DNA of 64,000 bases from Phascolarctobacterium sp. (GCA_017467905.1 JAFUKD010000001.1:1-64000); one strand, 5' to 3'; shown: positions 44,630-54,247, numbered from the stretch's first letter. Translations and numbers: made by a program. Notes: generated by a model from the letters alone, not told the origin.

Positions 44630-44651
44630 ATTTTTATCAACATAATAGCTC

Positions 44652-44774
44652 AAAAATTGTTAGAAGTGCCGGAAGGCGCGAAGCAGTGAAGTTTGTGAAG
44701 CGACGGCGTACTTGAAGTACGTCGAGCAAGCAAACGAACTGCGACAAAGCATAACGGTGCTTATAACTATTTTT
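44652..44774. repeat. 123 bp imperfect palindromic element, copy D
   Basis: Downstream of pnp. Tip 44707-44721 (CGTACTTGAAGTACG) is at the midpoint. Outer arms AAAAATTGTTA (44652-44662) and TAACTATTTTT (44764-44774) pair at 10 of 11 positions. The right arm includes the pnp stop codon (44767-44769) and its last codons. On the pnp coding strand the element ends in a run of five T. The inner left half diverges from copies B and C. Confidence 0.84.
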
Positions 44775-46854
44775 GCAAGCCTTTGGTCAGAACTGCTTTA
44801 CGGGAAAGGTTGATACGACCTTTGCTGTCGATTTCAGTTACCTTAACAACGATTTCGTCACCAACGGAAACTACGTCTTCAACTTTTTCTACACGTTCAG
44901 TAGAGAGTTGGGAGATGTGAACCAAGCCTTCTTTGCCCGGCAGAATTTCCACAAATGCACCGAAGTTCATCAAGCGGGTAACTTTACCAGTGTAGATTTT
45001 ATCTACTTCTGCATCAGCGGTAATACCGGTAATGATATCAATTGCTTTGTAAGCAGATTCGCTGTTTACAGCAGCAATGAAGATGCGACCGGTATCATCA
45101 ATATCAATTTTAGCACCGGTTTCTTCAACAATCTTTTTGATAGTTTTGCCGCCGGGGCCAATTACCTTGCTAATTTTATCAGGGTCAACATTGATAGTAG
45201 TAATCTTCGGAGCATATTTGGAAAGTTCAGCACGCGGAGTATCAATACAAGCCATCATTTTGCCCATGATGAATTCGCGACCACGTTTAGCTTGTGCCAA
45301 TGCTTGGGTGAAGATATCTTTGTTGATACCATCAATCTTGATATCCATTTGGATTGCAGTAATACCTTTATCGGTACCAGCAACCTTAAAGTCCATATCG
45401 CCCAGAGCATCTTCCAAGCCTTGGATGTCAGTCAAGATGGTGAAGTATTCACCGTCTTTAACGAGACCCATAGCTACGCCGGCAACAGGAGCTTTAATGG
45501 GAACGCCAGCATCCATCAAGGACAGGGTGCTTGCGCATACGGAACCCATAGAAGAAGAACCATTGGATTCCAAAACTTCGGAAACCAGACGGATTGCGTA
45601 CGGGAATTCATCCTCGGAAGGAATTACCGGCAGCAAAGCGCGTTCTGCCAAAGCACCGTGACCAATTTCACGACGACCGGGGCTACGCAGGGGTTTGGTT
45701 TCGCCTACGCTATAGGGCGGGAAGTTGTAGTGGTGGATGTAACGTTTAGTATCTTCTGCGCCAAGACCGTCCAAGGTTTGTGCTTCACGCAGCGGAGCCA
45801 AAGCCAAAACGTTCAAGATTTGGGTTTGACCACGAGTGAAGAGCGCACTGCCGTGAGGACGAGCCAACAGACCAACTTCGCAGGTTACAGGACGAACTTC
45901 ATCCAATTGACGACCGTCGGGACGGATTTTATCAACAGAAATGGTACGACGAACGATTTTCTTAACCAGCTTTTGGGTAATGTAAGCAACGTCTTTAGCG
46001 TTGTCAGGATATTTGTCAATGAAAACTTCTGCGATTTCTGCTTTAACACGAGCAACGTTTTCTTCACGTTCCAGCTTGTTAGCATCCATCAAAGCTTCTT
46101 TCAATTTAGCAGCACCGTAAGCTTCAATCTCTTCTGCGATTTCTGCAGGAGGATTGTACACGGGAACTTCCATTTTGGTTTTGCCAATTTCAGCAACAAT
46201 TTTTTCTTGGAATTCAACCAATTCTTTGATTACGCCGTGAGCAAACCAGATAGCGTCCAGCATAGTTTCTTCGGAAACTTCTTTAGCACCTGCTTCTACC
46301 ATCAGGATAGCGTCTTTAGTACCTGCAACAGCAAGATTCAAAAGACTTGCGCGAGCTTGTTCAACGGTGGGGTTGATGATGAATTCGCCATCAATCAAGC
46401 CAACGCGAACACCTGCGATGGGACCTTCAAAAGGAATGTCAGAAATGGACAGTGCGCAGGAAGCACCTACCATTGCCGGCATATCAGGAGCATTGTCCGG
46501 GTCAACGGAAACTGCGGTTGCTACGATTTGTACGTCATTATGATATCCGTCAGGGAACATAGGACGGATAGGACGGTCAATCAAGCGGCTGGTCAAAATA
46601 GCTTGTTCGCTAGGACGACCTTCACGTTTAATAAAGCCACCGGGAATTTTACCTACGGCATACATTTTTTCTTCAAAGTCAACGGTCAAAGGGAAAAAGT
46701 CTACACCTTCACGAGGTGTTTTGGTGCCGGTAACTGCTACTACAACTGCAGTATCACCATAACGAACTAACACAGCACCATTAGCTTGTTTTGCAATCTT
46801 GCCGGCTTCGATGGTAAGGGTTCTGCCGCCAAGGTTCATGCTGTAACTATGCAT
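44767..46854 (-). CDS. pnp: polyribonucleotide nucleotidyltransferase
   Basis: 695 aa. Two RNase PH-like domains are joined by an all-alpha linker (about 220-300), followed by a KH domain ([22 protein letters not shown]) and an S1 domain ([26 protein letters not shown]). Full length for PNPase. It degrades RNA 3' to 5' with phosphate. rpsO, often upstream, is not adjacent here; a VTT membrane protein gene precedes it by 93 bp. Confidence 0.97.
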   Translation of the reverse strand: MHSYSMNLGGRTLTIEAGKIAKQANGAVLVRYGDTAVVVAVTGTKTPREGVDFFPLTVDFEEKMYAVGKIPGGFIKREGRPSEQAILTSRLIDRPIRPMFPDGYHNDVQIVATAVSVDPDNAPDMPAMVGASCALSISDIPFEGPIAGVRVGLIDGEFIINPTVEQARASLLNLAVAGTKDAILMVEAGAKEVSEETMLDAIWFAHGVIKELVEFQEKIVAEIGKTKMEVPVYNPPAEIAEEIEAYGAAKLKEALMDANKLEREENVARVKAEIAEVFIDKYPDNAKDVAYITQKLVKKIVRRTISVDKIRPDGRQLDEVRPVTCEVGLLARPHGSALFTRGQTQILNVLALAPLREAQTLDGLGAEDTKRYIHHYNFPPYSVGETKPLRSPGRREIGHGALAERALLPVIPSEDEFPYAIRLVSEVLESNGSSSMGSVCASTLSLMDAGVPIKAPVAGVAMGLVKDGEYFTILTDIQGLEDALGDMDFKVAGTDKGITAIQMDIKIDGINKDIFTQALAQAKRGREFIMGKMMACIDTPRAELSKYAPKITTINVDPDKISKVIGPGGKTIKKIVEETGAKIDIDDTGRIFIAAVNSESAYKAIDIITGITADAEVDKIYTGKVTRLMNFGAFVEILPGKEGLVHISQLSTERVEKVEDVVSVGDEIVVKVTEIDSKGRINLSRKAVLTKGLQK

Positions 46855-46947
46855 ATTCTTATGCCTCCTCTAATTTTTCACATTTTTGTGTACCTCGTGT
46901 CTATTCGACGCAAATCGCAAAACTCCTCTTTATTTTTTCAAAAAGAA

Positions 46948-47658
46948 TTATATTTTTTTAGAATCCTTCCTATTCCTAATCTTCCTATACCCCCAAAAAA
47001 TTAACAGCACCACAATTACCAGAAGCGCCAAGCGCTCACTATGCTCCTTGTAATTTACAAGGTCATGTCCAATTACGACCTCAAGCGCCGTAGAAGGAAA
47101 CTTACCTATTAAATTGGCAATGATATAATCGCGCACACTAATACTGCTAACCGCACCAACAGCTGTTAAAATTCCTGAAGGAAAATAGGGCAACGCTCTG
47201 GCAAATGCCATCCATTCCAAGCCATGCTTGCCACTTGCTTCGTCAATATGTTGCAGGCTGTTGCTTTTAGCAATAATCTTTTCCGCAGTACTGCGAAAGA
47301 AAAAACGCATCAACAGAAAGCTAATAACAACCCCAACCGTTTCTGCCAGCCAGGAGATTAAAATACCAAGAGGCAAGCCAAAAATCAAACCATTGGCTGT
47401 AGAAAGGAAGATGGAAGGAAAAACACTTCCCGCGTTAATCAGTACATCCAGCAGAAAGCTGATAACTACTGCCCACGGGCCAAAGGAGCGTAAATATTCC
47501 ACCAAGCCATTTACGTTACCGCTTATGGCAAGTTTAAAAGAGGTATCGAAAAAATCTTGGGCAAAAAAATGAATCAGCCCAAACAATGCCACTAACAGCA
47601 CTGCAACCACTACCTTTGAAATTGTATCAGGGTTTTGAAGCCAATTCTTTTTATCCAA
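46948..47658 (-). CDS. TVP38/TMEM64 (VTT domain) family membrane protein
   Basis: 236 aa with about six membrane helices. The VTT (SNARE-associated/DedA-like) signature is seen in the middle: VFPSIFLSTANGLIFG and FARALPYFPSGILTAVGAVS with the conserved Arg/Pro. Members of this superfamily are thought to act as lipid scramblases or ion-coupled membrane transporters; the exact role is unknown. It is 12 bp downstream of recG. Confidence 0.85.
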   Translation of the reverse strand: MDKKNWLQNPDTISKVVVAVLLVALFGLIHFFAQDFFDTSFKLAISGNVNGLVEYLRSFGPWAVVISFLLDVLINAGSVFPSIFLSTANGLIFGLPLGILISWLAETVGVVISFLLMRFFFRSTAEKIIAKSNSLQHIDEASGKHGLEWMAFARALPYFPSGILTAVGAVSSISVRDYIIANLIGKFPSTALEVVIGHDLVNYKEHSERLALLVIVVLLIFWGYRKIRNRKDSKKI

Positions 47659-47670
47659 AATAGAAACCTC

Positions 47671-49728
47671 TTACACGTTAAAAATCATTTGAAAACGATC
47701 ATCAAGCTGTCTTTCCACATAGGTTAACATTTCCTGCCAATCGCTTTCATTTTTCAGAAGGCTTTGTGCCATAGCGCGTGCCTGCACAATAACCTCCGTA
47801 TCCCTAAGTATATCAGCAATACGCAAATCAGGCAAACCATGTTGTCGTAAACCAAATAGCTGGCCTGCTCCCCGCAGCTCCAAATCCTTTTCGGCTAAGT
47901 AAAAGCCATCGTCACTATCCCGTAAAACCTGTAACCGTGCCAAAGCCTCCGGGCTATCCACAGGAGTAAGCAGTACGCAGTAAGACTGCTCGCTGCCGCG
48001 CCCAACACGTCCACGTAATTGATGCAGCTGCGCCAAGCCAAAACGTTCAGCGTTTTCTACCACCATCAAGGTTGCATTGGGTACGTTAACACCTACTTCA
48101 ATAACCGTGGTACTTACCAGCACCTTTATCTTACCGGAAGAAAACTCTTCCATTATATTATCCTTCTCCGAAGCCTTTAGCTTGCCATGCAGTAAGGCGC
48201 AGGGAATATCCTTGAGGAAGTCCTGCACAAGCTCATCATATACATTTTCTACACTGCGTGCTTCAATCATACCAGTATTTTCAATTAAGGGACACACTAC
48301 ATAAACCTGCCTACCCGCCTGCACCTGACGTACCACACCTGCGTAAACCTCTTGACGTTTTTCCTCAGTATAGCACAAGGTCTTTACCGGCTTGCGTCCA
48401 GGAGGCTTTCCCTTCATTAAAGATACATCTAAATCTCCGTACACTGTCAGTGCCAAGGTTCTGGGGATGGGAGTCGCCGTCATAATCAAAACATCGGGAG
48501 CGTATTCTGATTTATTGGTAAGCTTCGCTCTTTGCTCCACCCCAAAACGGTGCTGCTCATCTGTAACTACCAAGGACAGCTTGGCGAACTTAACATCCTC
48601 CTGCAAAAGAGCATGGGTTCCAACCAAAACATCTATTAAGCCCAGCTCCAAATCCATAAGCAGATTTCTGCGTTTCTTCACACGCATGCCACCGGTAAGC
48701 AGGGCAACACGCATACCAAAGGGAGCCAAATATTCCTTTAAGGTTTCGTAATGCTGCACTGCTAAAATTTCTGTGGGTGCCATAATACAGCCCTGATAAC
48801 CGTTTTCCGCTGCCTTTGCCAGGGCAAGCGCGCTTACAACGGTTTTGCCGCTGCCAACATCACCCTGTAAAATACGGTGCATAGGCTTTACGTCCTGCAT
48901 ATCTAAAGAAATTTCCTGCCACACTCGTTTTTGGTCAGCAGTAAGCTCAAAAGGCAAATGCTCCAGCACTTGACGTAGCTTTTCGCCATCAATACCATGC
49001 TTAACGCCCTGCCTTTCCTCCTGCCTATGACTGCGATAATATAATAAGCCACACTGCAATAAAAATAATTCTTCAAATATAAAGCGCCTGCGTGCTTCAG
49101 CCAACAACTGCCAATTAGCAGGAAAGTGAATGTTCTTTAGGGCACTTACCCTATCCGGCAAAGCACACTTTTCCAAAACGCTGGCAGGTAAGCTTTCCGG
49201 CAACTCCTGTTCCGCTTTGGCAAGAGCATTCTTAATCAAAATGGTCATGCCCTTTTGGGTCAAATTGCCTGCCAAATTATATGTAGGAACAATTCCCAAG
49301 CCCTGCTCGTAATCTGCATCAATGACCTGACAATTTACCTCGGATACCATTTTTACATTACGTCCACCCTTCACGCGTCCTGTAATCATCAGCACTGTAT
49401 CCGGTTTATATTTTCTTGCAAAAAAGCGCTGCGCCATGAAAAAATATAAATCTGCATAACCTGTTTCATCCCTAACAGTTACAATGGTAAAGCGTTGCTT
49501 ACCATTAAAGCCATTGCGGACACGATACACTGTTGCCTTAAAAAGCTGCTTGCTTCCATCCACGGTAAGCTCCGCTATCTTTTTAAGACGAGAAAAATCT
49601 GCGTAGCCATCCTGTCTGGGATAATGCTCCAATAAATCGCCAACAGTATAAATATTGAGAGCAGCTAAATCTGCTGCCTTTTTGTTACCTATACCTCTTA
49701 TTGAGGTGACTGATTCTTTCCACCACAT
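47671..49728 (-). CDS. recG: ATP-dependent DNA helicase RecG
   Basis: 685 aa. The N-terminal wedge domain (about 1-200, starting with VTSIRGIGNKKAADLAALNIYTVGDLLEHYPR) is followed by helicase motifs: QGDVGSGKTVVSALAL (Walker A), MAPTEILAVQHYE, VVTDEQHRFGVEQR (DEXH-like), MTATPIPRTLALT and QLRGRVGRGSEQSYC (motif VI). It reverses stalled replication forks and migrates Holliday junctions. It is divergent from rpmB, whose promoter lies in the intervening gap. Confidence 0.97.
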   Translation of the reverse strand: MWWKESVTSIRGIGNKKAADLAALNIYTVGDLLEHYPRQDGYADFSRLKKIAELTVDGSKQLFKATVYRVRNGFNGKQRFTIVTVRDETGYADLYFFMAQRFFARKYKPDTVLMITGRVKGGRNVKMVSEVNCQVIDADYEQGLGIVPTYNLAGNLTQKGMTILIKNALAKAEQELPESLPASVLEKCALPDRVSALKNIHFPANWQLLAEARRRFIFEELFLLQCGLLYYRSHRQEERQGVKHGIDGEKLRQVLEHLPFELTADQKRVWQEISLDMQDVKPMHRILQGDVGSGKTVVSALALAKAAENGYQGCIMAPTEILAVQHYETLKEYLAPFGMRVALLTGGMRVKKRRNLLMDLELGLIDVLVGTHALLQEDVKFAKLSLVVTDEQHRFGVEQRAKLTNKSEYAPDVLIMTATPIPRTLALTVYGDLDVSLMKGKPPGRKPVKTLCYTEEKRQEVYAGVVRQVQAGRQVYVVCPLIENTGMIEARSVENVYDELVQDFLKDIPCALLHGKLKASEKDNIMEEFSSGKIKVLVSTTVIEVGVNVPNATLMVVENAERFGLAQLHQLRGRVGRGSEQSYCVLLTPVDSPEALARLQVLRDSDDGFYLAEKDLELRGAGQLFGLRQHGLPDLRIADILRDTEVIVQARAMAQSLLKNESDWQEMLTYVERQLDDRFQMIFNV

Positions 49729-49756
49729 AATTTTGTTACCAACCCTTAAAATTGAC

Positions 49757-49785
49757 TTGCTTTTCTTGTATGTTTATGGTATGAT
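49757..49785 (+). promoter_or_regulatory. probable promoter of rpmB
   Basis: TTGCTT (49757-49762), 17 bp, TATGAT (49780-49785). The -10 is good and the -35 moderate; rpmB starts 57 bp downstream. Confidence 0.6.
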
Positions 49786-49842
49786 ACTTTTGTTAAATTT
49801 GATGCAATGAACCTTTTAATACGTTCAAGGAGGTGGGAAATC

Positions 49843-50034
49843 ATGGCATCTATCTGCGAAGTTTGCGGTAAAGGCACAATGTCTGGCAACAATGTCAGCC
49901 ACTCCAATAGACACACCAAACGTGCTTGGAAACCGAATATCCAACAAGTAAGAGCAGTTGTAGACGGCAGCACCAAACGCGTAAACGTTTGCACCCGTTG
50001 CCTGCGTTCCGGTAAAGTTAACCGCGCTATCTAA
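49843..50034 (+). CDS. rpmB: 50S ribosomal protein bL28
   Basis: 63 aa. CEVCGKG (C5, C8) and CTRCLRSGK (C50, C53) form the zinc-ribbon C+ version of bL28; [18 protein letters not shown] is the conserved core. AGGAGGTG lies before ATG 49843, so the reading frame that begins further upstream is rejected. It is monocistronic with a strong terminator. Confidence 0.97.
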   Translation: MASICEVCGKGTMSGNNVSHSNRHTKRAWKPNIQQVRAVVDGSTKRVNVCTRCLRSGKVNRAI

Positions 50035-50051
50035 TCCGTTCGGATTTAAAA

Positions 50052-50089
50052 AGAAGCCAAATACCTTTCGGTATTTGGTTTCTTTTTTA
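50052..50089 (+). terminator. terminator after rpmB
   Basis: AGAAGCCAAATACC / GGTATTTGGTTTCT stem with a TTTC loop, followed by TTTTTTAT on the plus strand. Confidence 0.92.
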
Positions 50090-50095
50090 TTGTGT

Positions 50096-50497
50096 CTATT
50101 TAATTTTCGCGCCACATTCCGGACAGAACTTAGCCAAAGAACTAATTTTCTCGCTGCATTGAGGGCAAAGTACGAAAGCTCTAAATTCACGCAGCTTCTT
50201 TTCAAACAAGCCGTAGAAAGTTTCTACTTCTTTGGTTTCTTTCTTCCAAGAATAGATTTGCAAACGTTCCTTGGTAGAATCCATAATTACATGTACAGTT
50301 TCTTCATCAATAGTTTGTACTGCAACCTGCATAATTTTATCCTTGTTGTGGAATTTGATGATGTAGTTAGCCTGGTCAAGCTCGTCAACAGTAACGCCCA
50401 TCTCATTAACGCTCAACAAAACAACATTCCACGCTAAATCTTTATCAAGATCATAAATGCGGTCATCAAAGCAGCCGCCAGCACCTTCTATTCTCAT
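50096..50497 (-). CDS. small zinc-ribbon protein of unknown function
   Basis: 133 aa. The first 105 residues are a mixed alpha/beta region I cannot assign (DDRIYDLDKDLAWNVV, a possible nucleic-acid or metabolite-binding fold), and the C-terminus is a zinc ribbon with C111, C114, C125 and C128 (CPQC and CPEC). ATG 50497 has GGAGG 8 nt upstream; a longer frame starting at 50539 is less likely. It is convergent with rpmB and shares its terminator region. Confidence 0.72.
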   Translation of the reverse strand: MRIEGAGGCFDDRIYDLDKDLAWNVVLLSVNEMGVTVDELDQANYIIKFHNKDKIMQVAVQTIDEETVHVIMDSTKERLQIYSWKKETKEVETFYGLFEKKLREFRAFVLCPQCSEKISSLAKFCPECGAKIK

Positions 50498-50629
50498 AAA
50501 CATAACCTCCATAAAATTACTGCTATCATTATAGCACAAAAAAGCTCTACAGGCATTAATGCGAATAAGAAAAGTATGTAAAAAATCAAAGCTTCTTTAC
50601 TATACAATTTTCCCTACCTATTTAATATG

Positions 50630-50638
50630 TGCTATAAT
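50630..50638 (+). promoter_or_regulatory. extended -10 promoter of the thioesterase gene
   Basis: TGCTATAAT gives the extended TG element and a perfect -10 (50633-50638). No convincing -35 was found. The gene starts 37 bp downstream. Confidence 0.6.
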
Positions 50639-50675
50639 TTAACCATAGCATTACATTTTTTACAGGAGCAGAAGT

Positions 50676-51398
50676 ATGTTTTTTCAACATAATGTCAAAC
50701 CACTTGCAGATACTTGGGGTATCAGCGGCAAAATAACCATTAACGCTATTCTCAATTTATTAGATGACATTGCCATGCAGCACGCAGCAAGCACTGGCGA
50801 TGATGTTTTGGCGCGCAGTCAAAACGCAGTAAACTGGATAATGACAGGCTGGGACATTCGCATCTTACACTTGCCAAAGAACAATGAAGGCATAAAAATA
50901 AAAACCTGGGTCAACAGCAAGCTTAGCATTTCCAGCAGCATCCGTGAATTCTTGTTAATGGATGCTAATGACAGCGACTGCGTTCATGCTCAAGCCTATA
51001 TCTCCATCTTCGACCTAAACAAAAATAGACCTGTACGCATTACGGACGAAGACTTGGCAAGATACCAGCCGGAAGCAGCCACGGTTATTACTGACCCAAT
51101 AAAAAGAATTTCCACTCCTACAAGCTACTGCTTTGAAAAAAATATGGTTATCCGTAGAAGCGATATAGATTTTAACGGACATGTCCACAACACCAACTAT
51201 CTAACCCTTGCCATGGAGGTCTTGCCGGAAAAATTATACAACGAGCAAAATTTGCAAGCCATCAGAATAAATTACAAAAAGCCTTTGCTTTTGGATGATG
51301 TTGCTACGATTAGACTAGCTACTACTGAACAAGGTTATGTTGTTGGAATTTATAAGAGTGGTTCCCAATTATGCGCGCTCATAGAATTTGTAGTTTAA
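50676..51398 (+). CDS. acyl-ACP thioesterase
   Basis: 240 aa double hot-dog protein. The N-terminal hot-dog runs through LLDDIAMQHAASTG; the second contains DIDFNGHVHNTNYLTLAMEVL, whose Asn/His residues match the FatA/bacterial acyl-ACP thioesterase catalytic region. It releases fatty acids from ACP. AGGAG precedes ATG 50676 by 7 nt. It is monocistronic upstream of a tRNA cluster. Chain-length preference cannot be predicted. Confidence 0.87.
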   Translation: MFFQHNVKPLADTWGISGKITINAILNLLDDIAMQHAASTGDDVLARSQNAVNWIMTGWDIRILHLPKNNEGIKIKTWVNSKLSISSSIREFLLMDANDSDCVHAQAYISIFDLNKNRPVRITDEDLARYQPEAATVITDPIKRISTPTSYCFEKNMVIRRSDIDFNGHVHNTNYLTLAMEVLPEKLYNEQNLQAIRINYKKPLLLDDVATIRLATTEQGYVVGIYKSGSQLCALIEFVV

Positions 51399-51411
51399 AG
51401 CTATTAAAAAC

Positions 51412-51440
51412 TTGACTTTTTTAGTCTGAGCAGTTATAAT
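51412..51440 (+). promoter_or_regulatory. strong sigma-70 promoter of the tRNA Pro-Gly-Arg unit
   Basis: TTGACT (51412-51417), 17 bp, TATAAT (51435-51440). The tRNA-Pro begins 13 bp after the -10. Confidence 0.9.
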
Positions 51441-51452
51441 ATTTTTCGTATT

Positions 51453-51529
51453 CGGGGCGTGGCTCAGTTTGGTAGAGCACCTGCCTTGGGAGCAGGGGGT
51501 CGCAGGTTCGAATCCTGCCGCTCCGACCA
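51453..51529 (+). tRNA. tRNA-Pro (TGG anticodon)
   Basis: 77 nt: CGGGGCG acceptor, anticodon loop CTTGGGA, T-arm AGGTTCGAATCCT and encoded CCA. The second proline tRNA (CGG) lies at 62744-62820. Confidence 0.96.
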
Positions 51530-51547
51530 ATTAAATAGCTTATGCAC

Positions 51548-51621
51548 GCGGGTGTAGTTTAGTGGTAAAACCTCAGCCTTCCAAGCTGATGTTGTGGGTT
51601 CGATTCCCATCGCCCGCTCCA
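51548..51621 (+). tRNA. tRNA-Gly (TCC anticodon)
   Basis: 74 nt: GCGGGTG acceptor, anticodon loop CTTCCAA, T-arm GGGTTCGATTCCC, CCA encoded. It complements the GCC tRNA-Gly at 24650-24724. Confidence 0.96.
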
Positions 51622-51631
51622 TAACATATAT

Positions 51632-51708
<77 letters not shown>

Positions 51709-51714
51709 GTAAGA

Positions 51715-51745
51715 AAAGACTCTGGAATTTTCCAGAGTCTTTTCA
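51715..51745. terminator. bidirectional terminator between tRNA-Arg and citC
   Basis: AAAAGACTCTGGAA / TTCCAGAGTCTTTT, a nearly perfect stem with T-runs on both sides; it ends the tRNA unit and the convergent citC gene. Confidence 0.85.
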
Positions 51746-51767
51746 TTTATATATTAGCTTTGTAATT

Positions 51768-52817
51768 TTATCTAATGCCTTTTTTGATGGTTTCCATAAG
51801 CTGAATACGTTTTGCAATCTCCTGCCCTTTGTCGCTCTTGAGATAAATCAAAGTGCTGGGCGGAACCATTGCTTCAACCGTAGCCCAATCTCCCTTGATG
51901 AAAGCAGCACGCACTTTAGACGCACTAATAACTTCTTTACCATCCTTCTTACGCGGAACGATGTAGAGCTCGATACCATTGTCAGGGAACACTTCCTTCA
52001 TCGCTTCGTTGTATGCCAAGGTTGTTTTATCAGTAGGCTCTTCACCAACGTAACGGGCAGTGATGTTCAATTCCGGAGCAATGCGTTGTGCAAATACCAT
52101 TGCATCCAAATGAGTTTGCGCTGCCAATTCGTCAGTACCTTTGATGAAGTACGTCGGGAAGGTTGCGTTAGAAATAATATAATCGCCGCCGCTGACAATG
52201 CTAACGTTGCGTAAATCGGCAACACCCTGCTTCATCAAAGAGAAGCGGTCCGAAAAAGGGATAGCAGAACGGTCTTCCTGCACAGCGAAGATAATTACCT
52301 CGTCACTGTTGCGAGAAGCCTCTTCAATTAAAGCACGATGTCCATAAGTGAAAGGATTGCAGTTCATAACAATGGCAGAACGTTTTTTACCATTGCCTGC
52401 ACCTAAGATACGTGCAATTCTATCAATATATTCATCCATAGTATTGGTACCGGATTCCAACAACGCAGCGTAAGGAGCTGCCACTGCTACTTTCTTGAAG
52501 CCTACATGCTTGAAGATTTCTACGTTGCCCGGCTTAGTGAAAACTTGATTCCCACGCACACCACGACGATAAGATTCTATTTGCAGATTACGGATAATAC
52601 GACGGGTCAGCCCCCTGCCTTGATAAGACAGCTTGATTGCAATATCCCTCATTACGCGTCCACCAAGAGAACCTGTACCAATCAACTCCCCATCATCATA
52701 AAGTCCCATAGTGTAATCAATATTACCAGTAAACGTCAATTGGAACGAGCCTAAAAATTCGACTACTTTCTTTTTCTCCTCCGGATTAGTTAAATAAATC
52801 TCGCGTTCTGTAATCAT
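51768..52817 (-). CDS. citC: [citrate (pro-3S)-lyase] ligase CitC
   Basis: 349 aa. The N-terminal GNAT-like domain (YQGRGLTRRIIRNL, about 70-84) precedes a nucleotidyltransferase domain with NCNPFTYGHRALI (the HxGH-like site) and VISASKVR (the ISxSxxR motif). CitC acetylates the prosthetic group of citrate lyase acyl carrier protein using ATP and acetate. No citD, citE, citF, citG or citX is present in the window, so it is an orphan or its partners lie elsewhere. Confidence 0.91.
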   Translation of the reverse strand: MITEREIYLTNPEEKKKVVEFLGSFQLTFTGNIDYTMGLYDDGELIGTGSLGGRVMRDIAIKLSYQGRGLTRRIIRNLQIESYRRGVRGNQVFTKPGNVEIFKHVGFKKVAVAAPYAALLESGTNTMDEYIDRIARILGAGNGKKRSAIVMNCNPFTYGHRALIEEASRNSDEVIIFAVQEDRSAIPFSDRFSLMKQGVADLRNVSIVSGGDYIISNATFPTYFIKGTDELAAQTHLDAMVFAQRIAPELNITARYVGEEPTDKTTLAYNEAMKEVFPDNGIELYIVPRKKDGKEVISASKVRAAFIKGDWATVEAMVPPSTLIYLKSDKGQEIAKRIQLMETIKKGIR

Positions 52818-53009
52818 AATTTTCTCCTTCCCAATGGCATTTACATATTTGTAATCTTAAAACTCAGCCATAGTTTTTCTAATGATTGCCAATATTAAAT
52901 TGTTACCCCTATTTTACCACATCCATATACATTTTTCACCTGAAAGTAGTTATTTTATCTTTCCTGTTACAATTAAATTCCAGTGTTTAATCAGGCATAT
53001 ACCTAAAAA

Positions 53010-53058
53010 TAAGAAGAAACCAGTAATTGAAAGCCCGTGCCTTCAACTACTGGTTTTC
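53010..53058 (-). terminator. terminator after metK
   Basis: Minus-strand imperfect stem AAACCAGTAGTTGAAG / CTTTCAATTACTGGTTT, followed by CTTCTTATTTTTA. The rest of the 52818-53068 gap holds no recognised gene. Confidence 0.75.
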
Positions 53059-53068
53059 TTATGTGAAT

Positions 53069-54247
53069 TTACAGACCAGCTTGCTCTCTCAAGATTGCTG
53101 CCTTATCAGTGTTTTCCCAAGGCAAATCTACGTCTGTTCTGCCAAAGTGACCATAAGCCGCGGTTTGTTTATAGATAGGACGCAACAGGTCTAATTCTTT
53201 GATAATGCCGCTAGGGCTGAGAGAAAAGTTTTTCTTAACCAGCTCTGCAATTTTTTCTTCATCAATCTTTGCTGTACCAAAGGTTTCAACCAATACAGAT
53301 ACCGGCTGCGCAACGCCAATCGCATAAGCCAATTGGATTTCGCATTTATCTGCCAAGCCTGCAGCAACAATATTTTTCGCAACGTAACGAGCTGCATAAG
53401 CTGCACTGCGGTCAACCTTGGAAGGGTCTTTGCCGGAGAAAGCACCGCCGCCATGACGAGCCATACCGCCGTAAGTATCTACAATAATTTTACGACCAGT
53501 CAAGCCAGCATCACCTTGAGGACCACCAATTACAAAACGACCAGTGGGATTGATGTAGTACTTGGTGTTTTCGTCCAGCATTTCTGCCGGAACAACAACA
53601 TTGATTACATGTTCAATAATATCCTTGGTGATTTGTTCGTTAGTTGCTTCCGGAGCGTGTTGGGAAGAAATAACGATGGTATCAATACGAACAGGTTTGC
53701 CATCAACATATTCTACAGTCACCTGAGTTTTACCGTCAGGACGCAGGTAGGGCAACAAGCCGCTCTTACGAACCTGAGTCAAACGCAAGGAGAGTTTATT
53801 AGCCAGGTATGCAGGCATAGGCATATAGCTTTCAGTTTCATTGGTTGCATAACCAAACATCATACCTTGGTCGCCAGCGCCGGTTTCCTCTTCTGCAGCA
53901 TTACCCTCTTTAGCTTCCAAAGCTTTGTCAACGCCCATCGCAATATCAGGAGATTGTTCGTCAATGGAAATCAGCACGCCACAGGTATTGCCGTCAAAGC
54001 CATATTTCGCACGATCATAACCAATATTGATTACGGTGTTACGGGCAATGCTGGCAATGTCAACATAACAAGTAGTGGAAATTTCACCGACAACATGGAT
54101 TTGTCCGGTAGTAACAACAGTTTCGCAGGCAACACGACCTTTGGGGTCTTGTGCCAAAATAGCATCTAATACGGAATCAGAAATTTGGTCAGCAATTTTA
54201 TCAGGATGACCTTCGGTTACGGATTCAGAAGTAAACAATTTTCTCAT
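53069..54247 (-). CDS. metK: S-adenosylmethionine synthetase MetK
   Basis: 392 aa, full length. [16 protein letters not shown] (ATP/methionine site), [33 protein letters not shown] and [19 protein letters not shown] are the MetK motifs. It makes SAM from methionine and ATP. It is alone in a unit controlled by a SAM-I riboswitch, with a 70 bp gap from the riboswitch terminator. Confidence 0.98.
   Translation of the reverse strand: MRKLFTSESVTEGHPDKIADQISDSVLDAILAQDPKGRVACETVVTTGQIHVVGEISTTCYVDIASIARNTVINIGYDRAKYGFDGNTCGVLISIDEQSPDIAMGVDKALEAKEGNAAEEETGAGDQGMMFGYATNETESYMPMPAYLANKLSLRLTQVRKSGLLPYLRPDGKTQVTVEYVDGKPVRIDTIVISSQHAPEATNEQITKDIIEHVINVVVPAEMLDENTKYYINPTGRFVIGGPQGDAGLTGRKIIVDTYGGMARHGGGAFSGKDPSKVDRSAAYAARYVAKNIVAAGLADKCEIQLAYAIGVAQPVSVLVETFGTAKIDEEKIAELVKKNFSLSPSGIIKELDLLRPIYKQTAAYGHFGRTDVDLPWENTDKAAILREQAGL

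Noticed and set aside
44773-46770. 665-codon open frame on the plus strand opposite pnp
   Set aside because: It lies exactly antisense to the complete PNPase gene, is rich in Phe/Asn/Cys and has no recognisable domain. It is a by-product of pnp codon usage.
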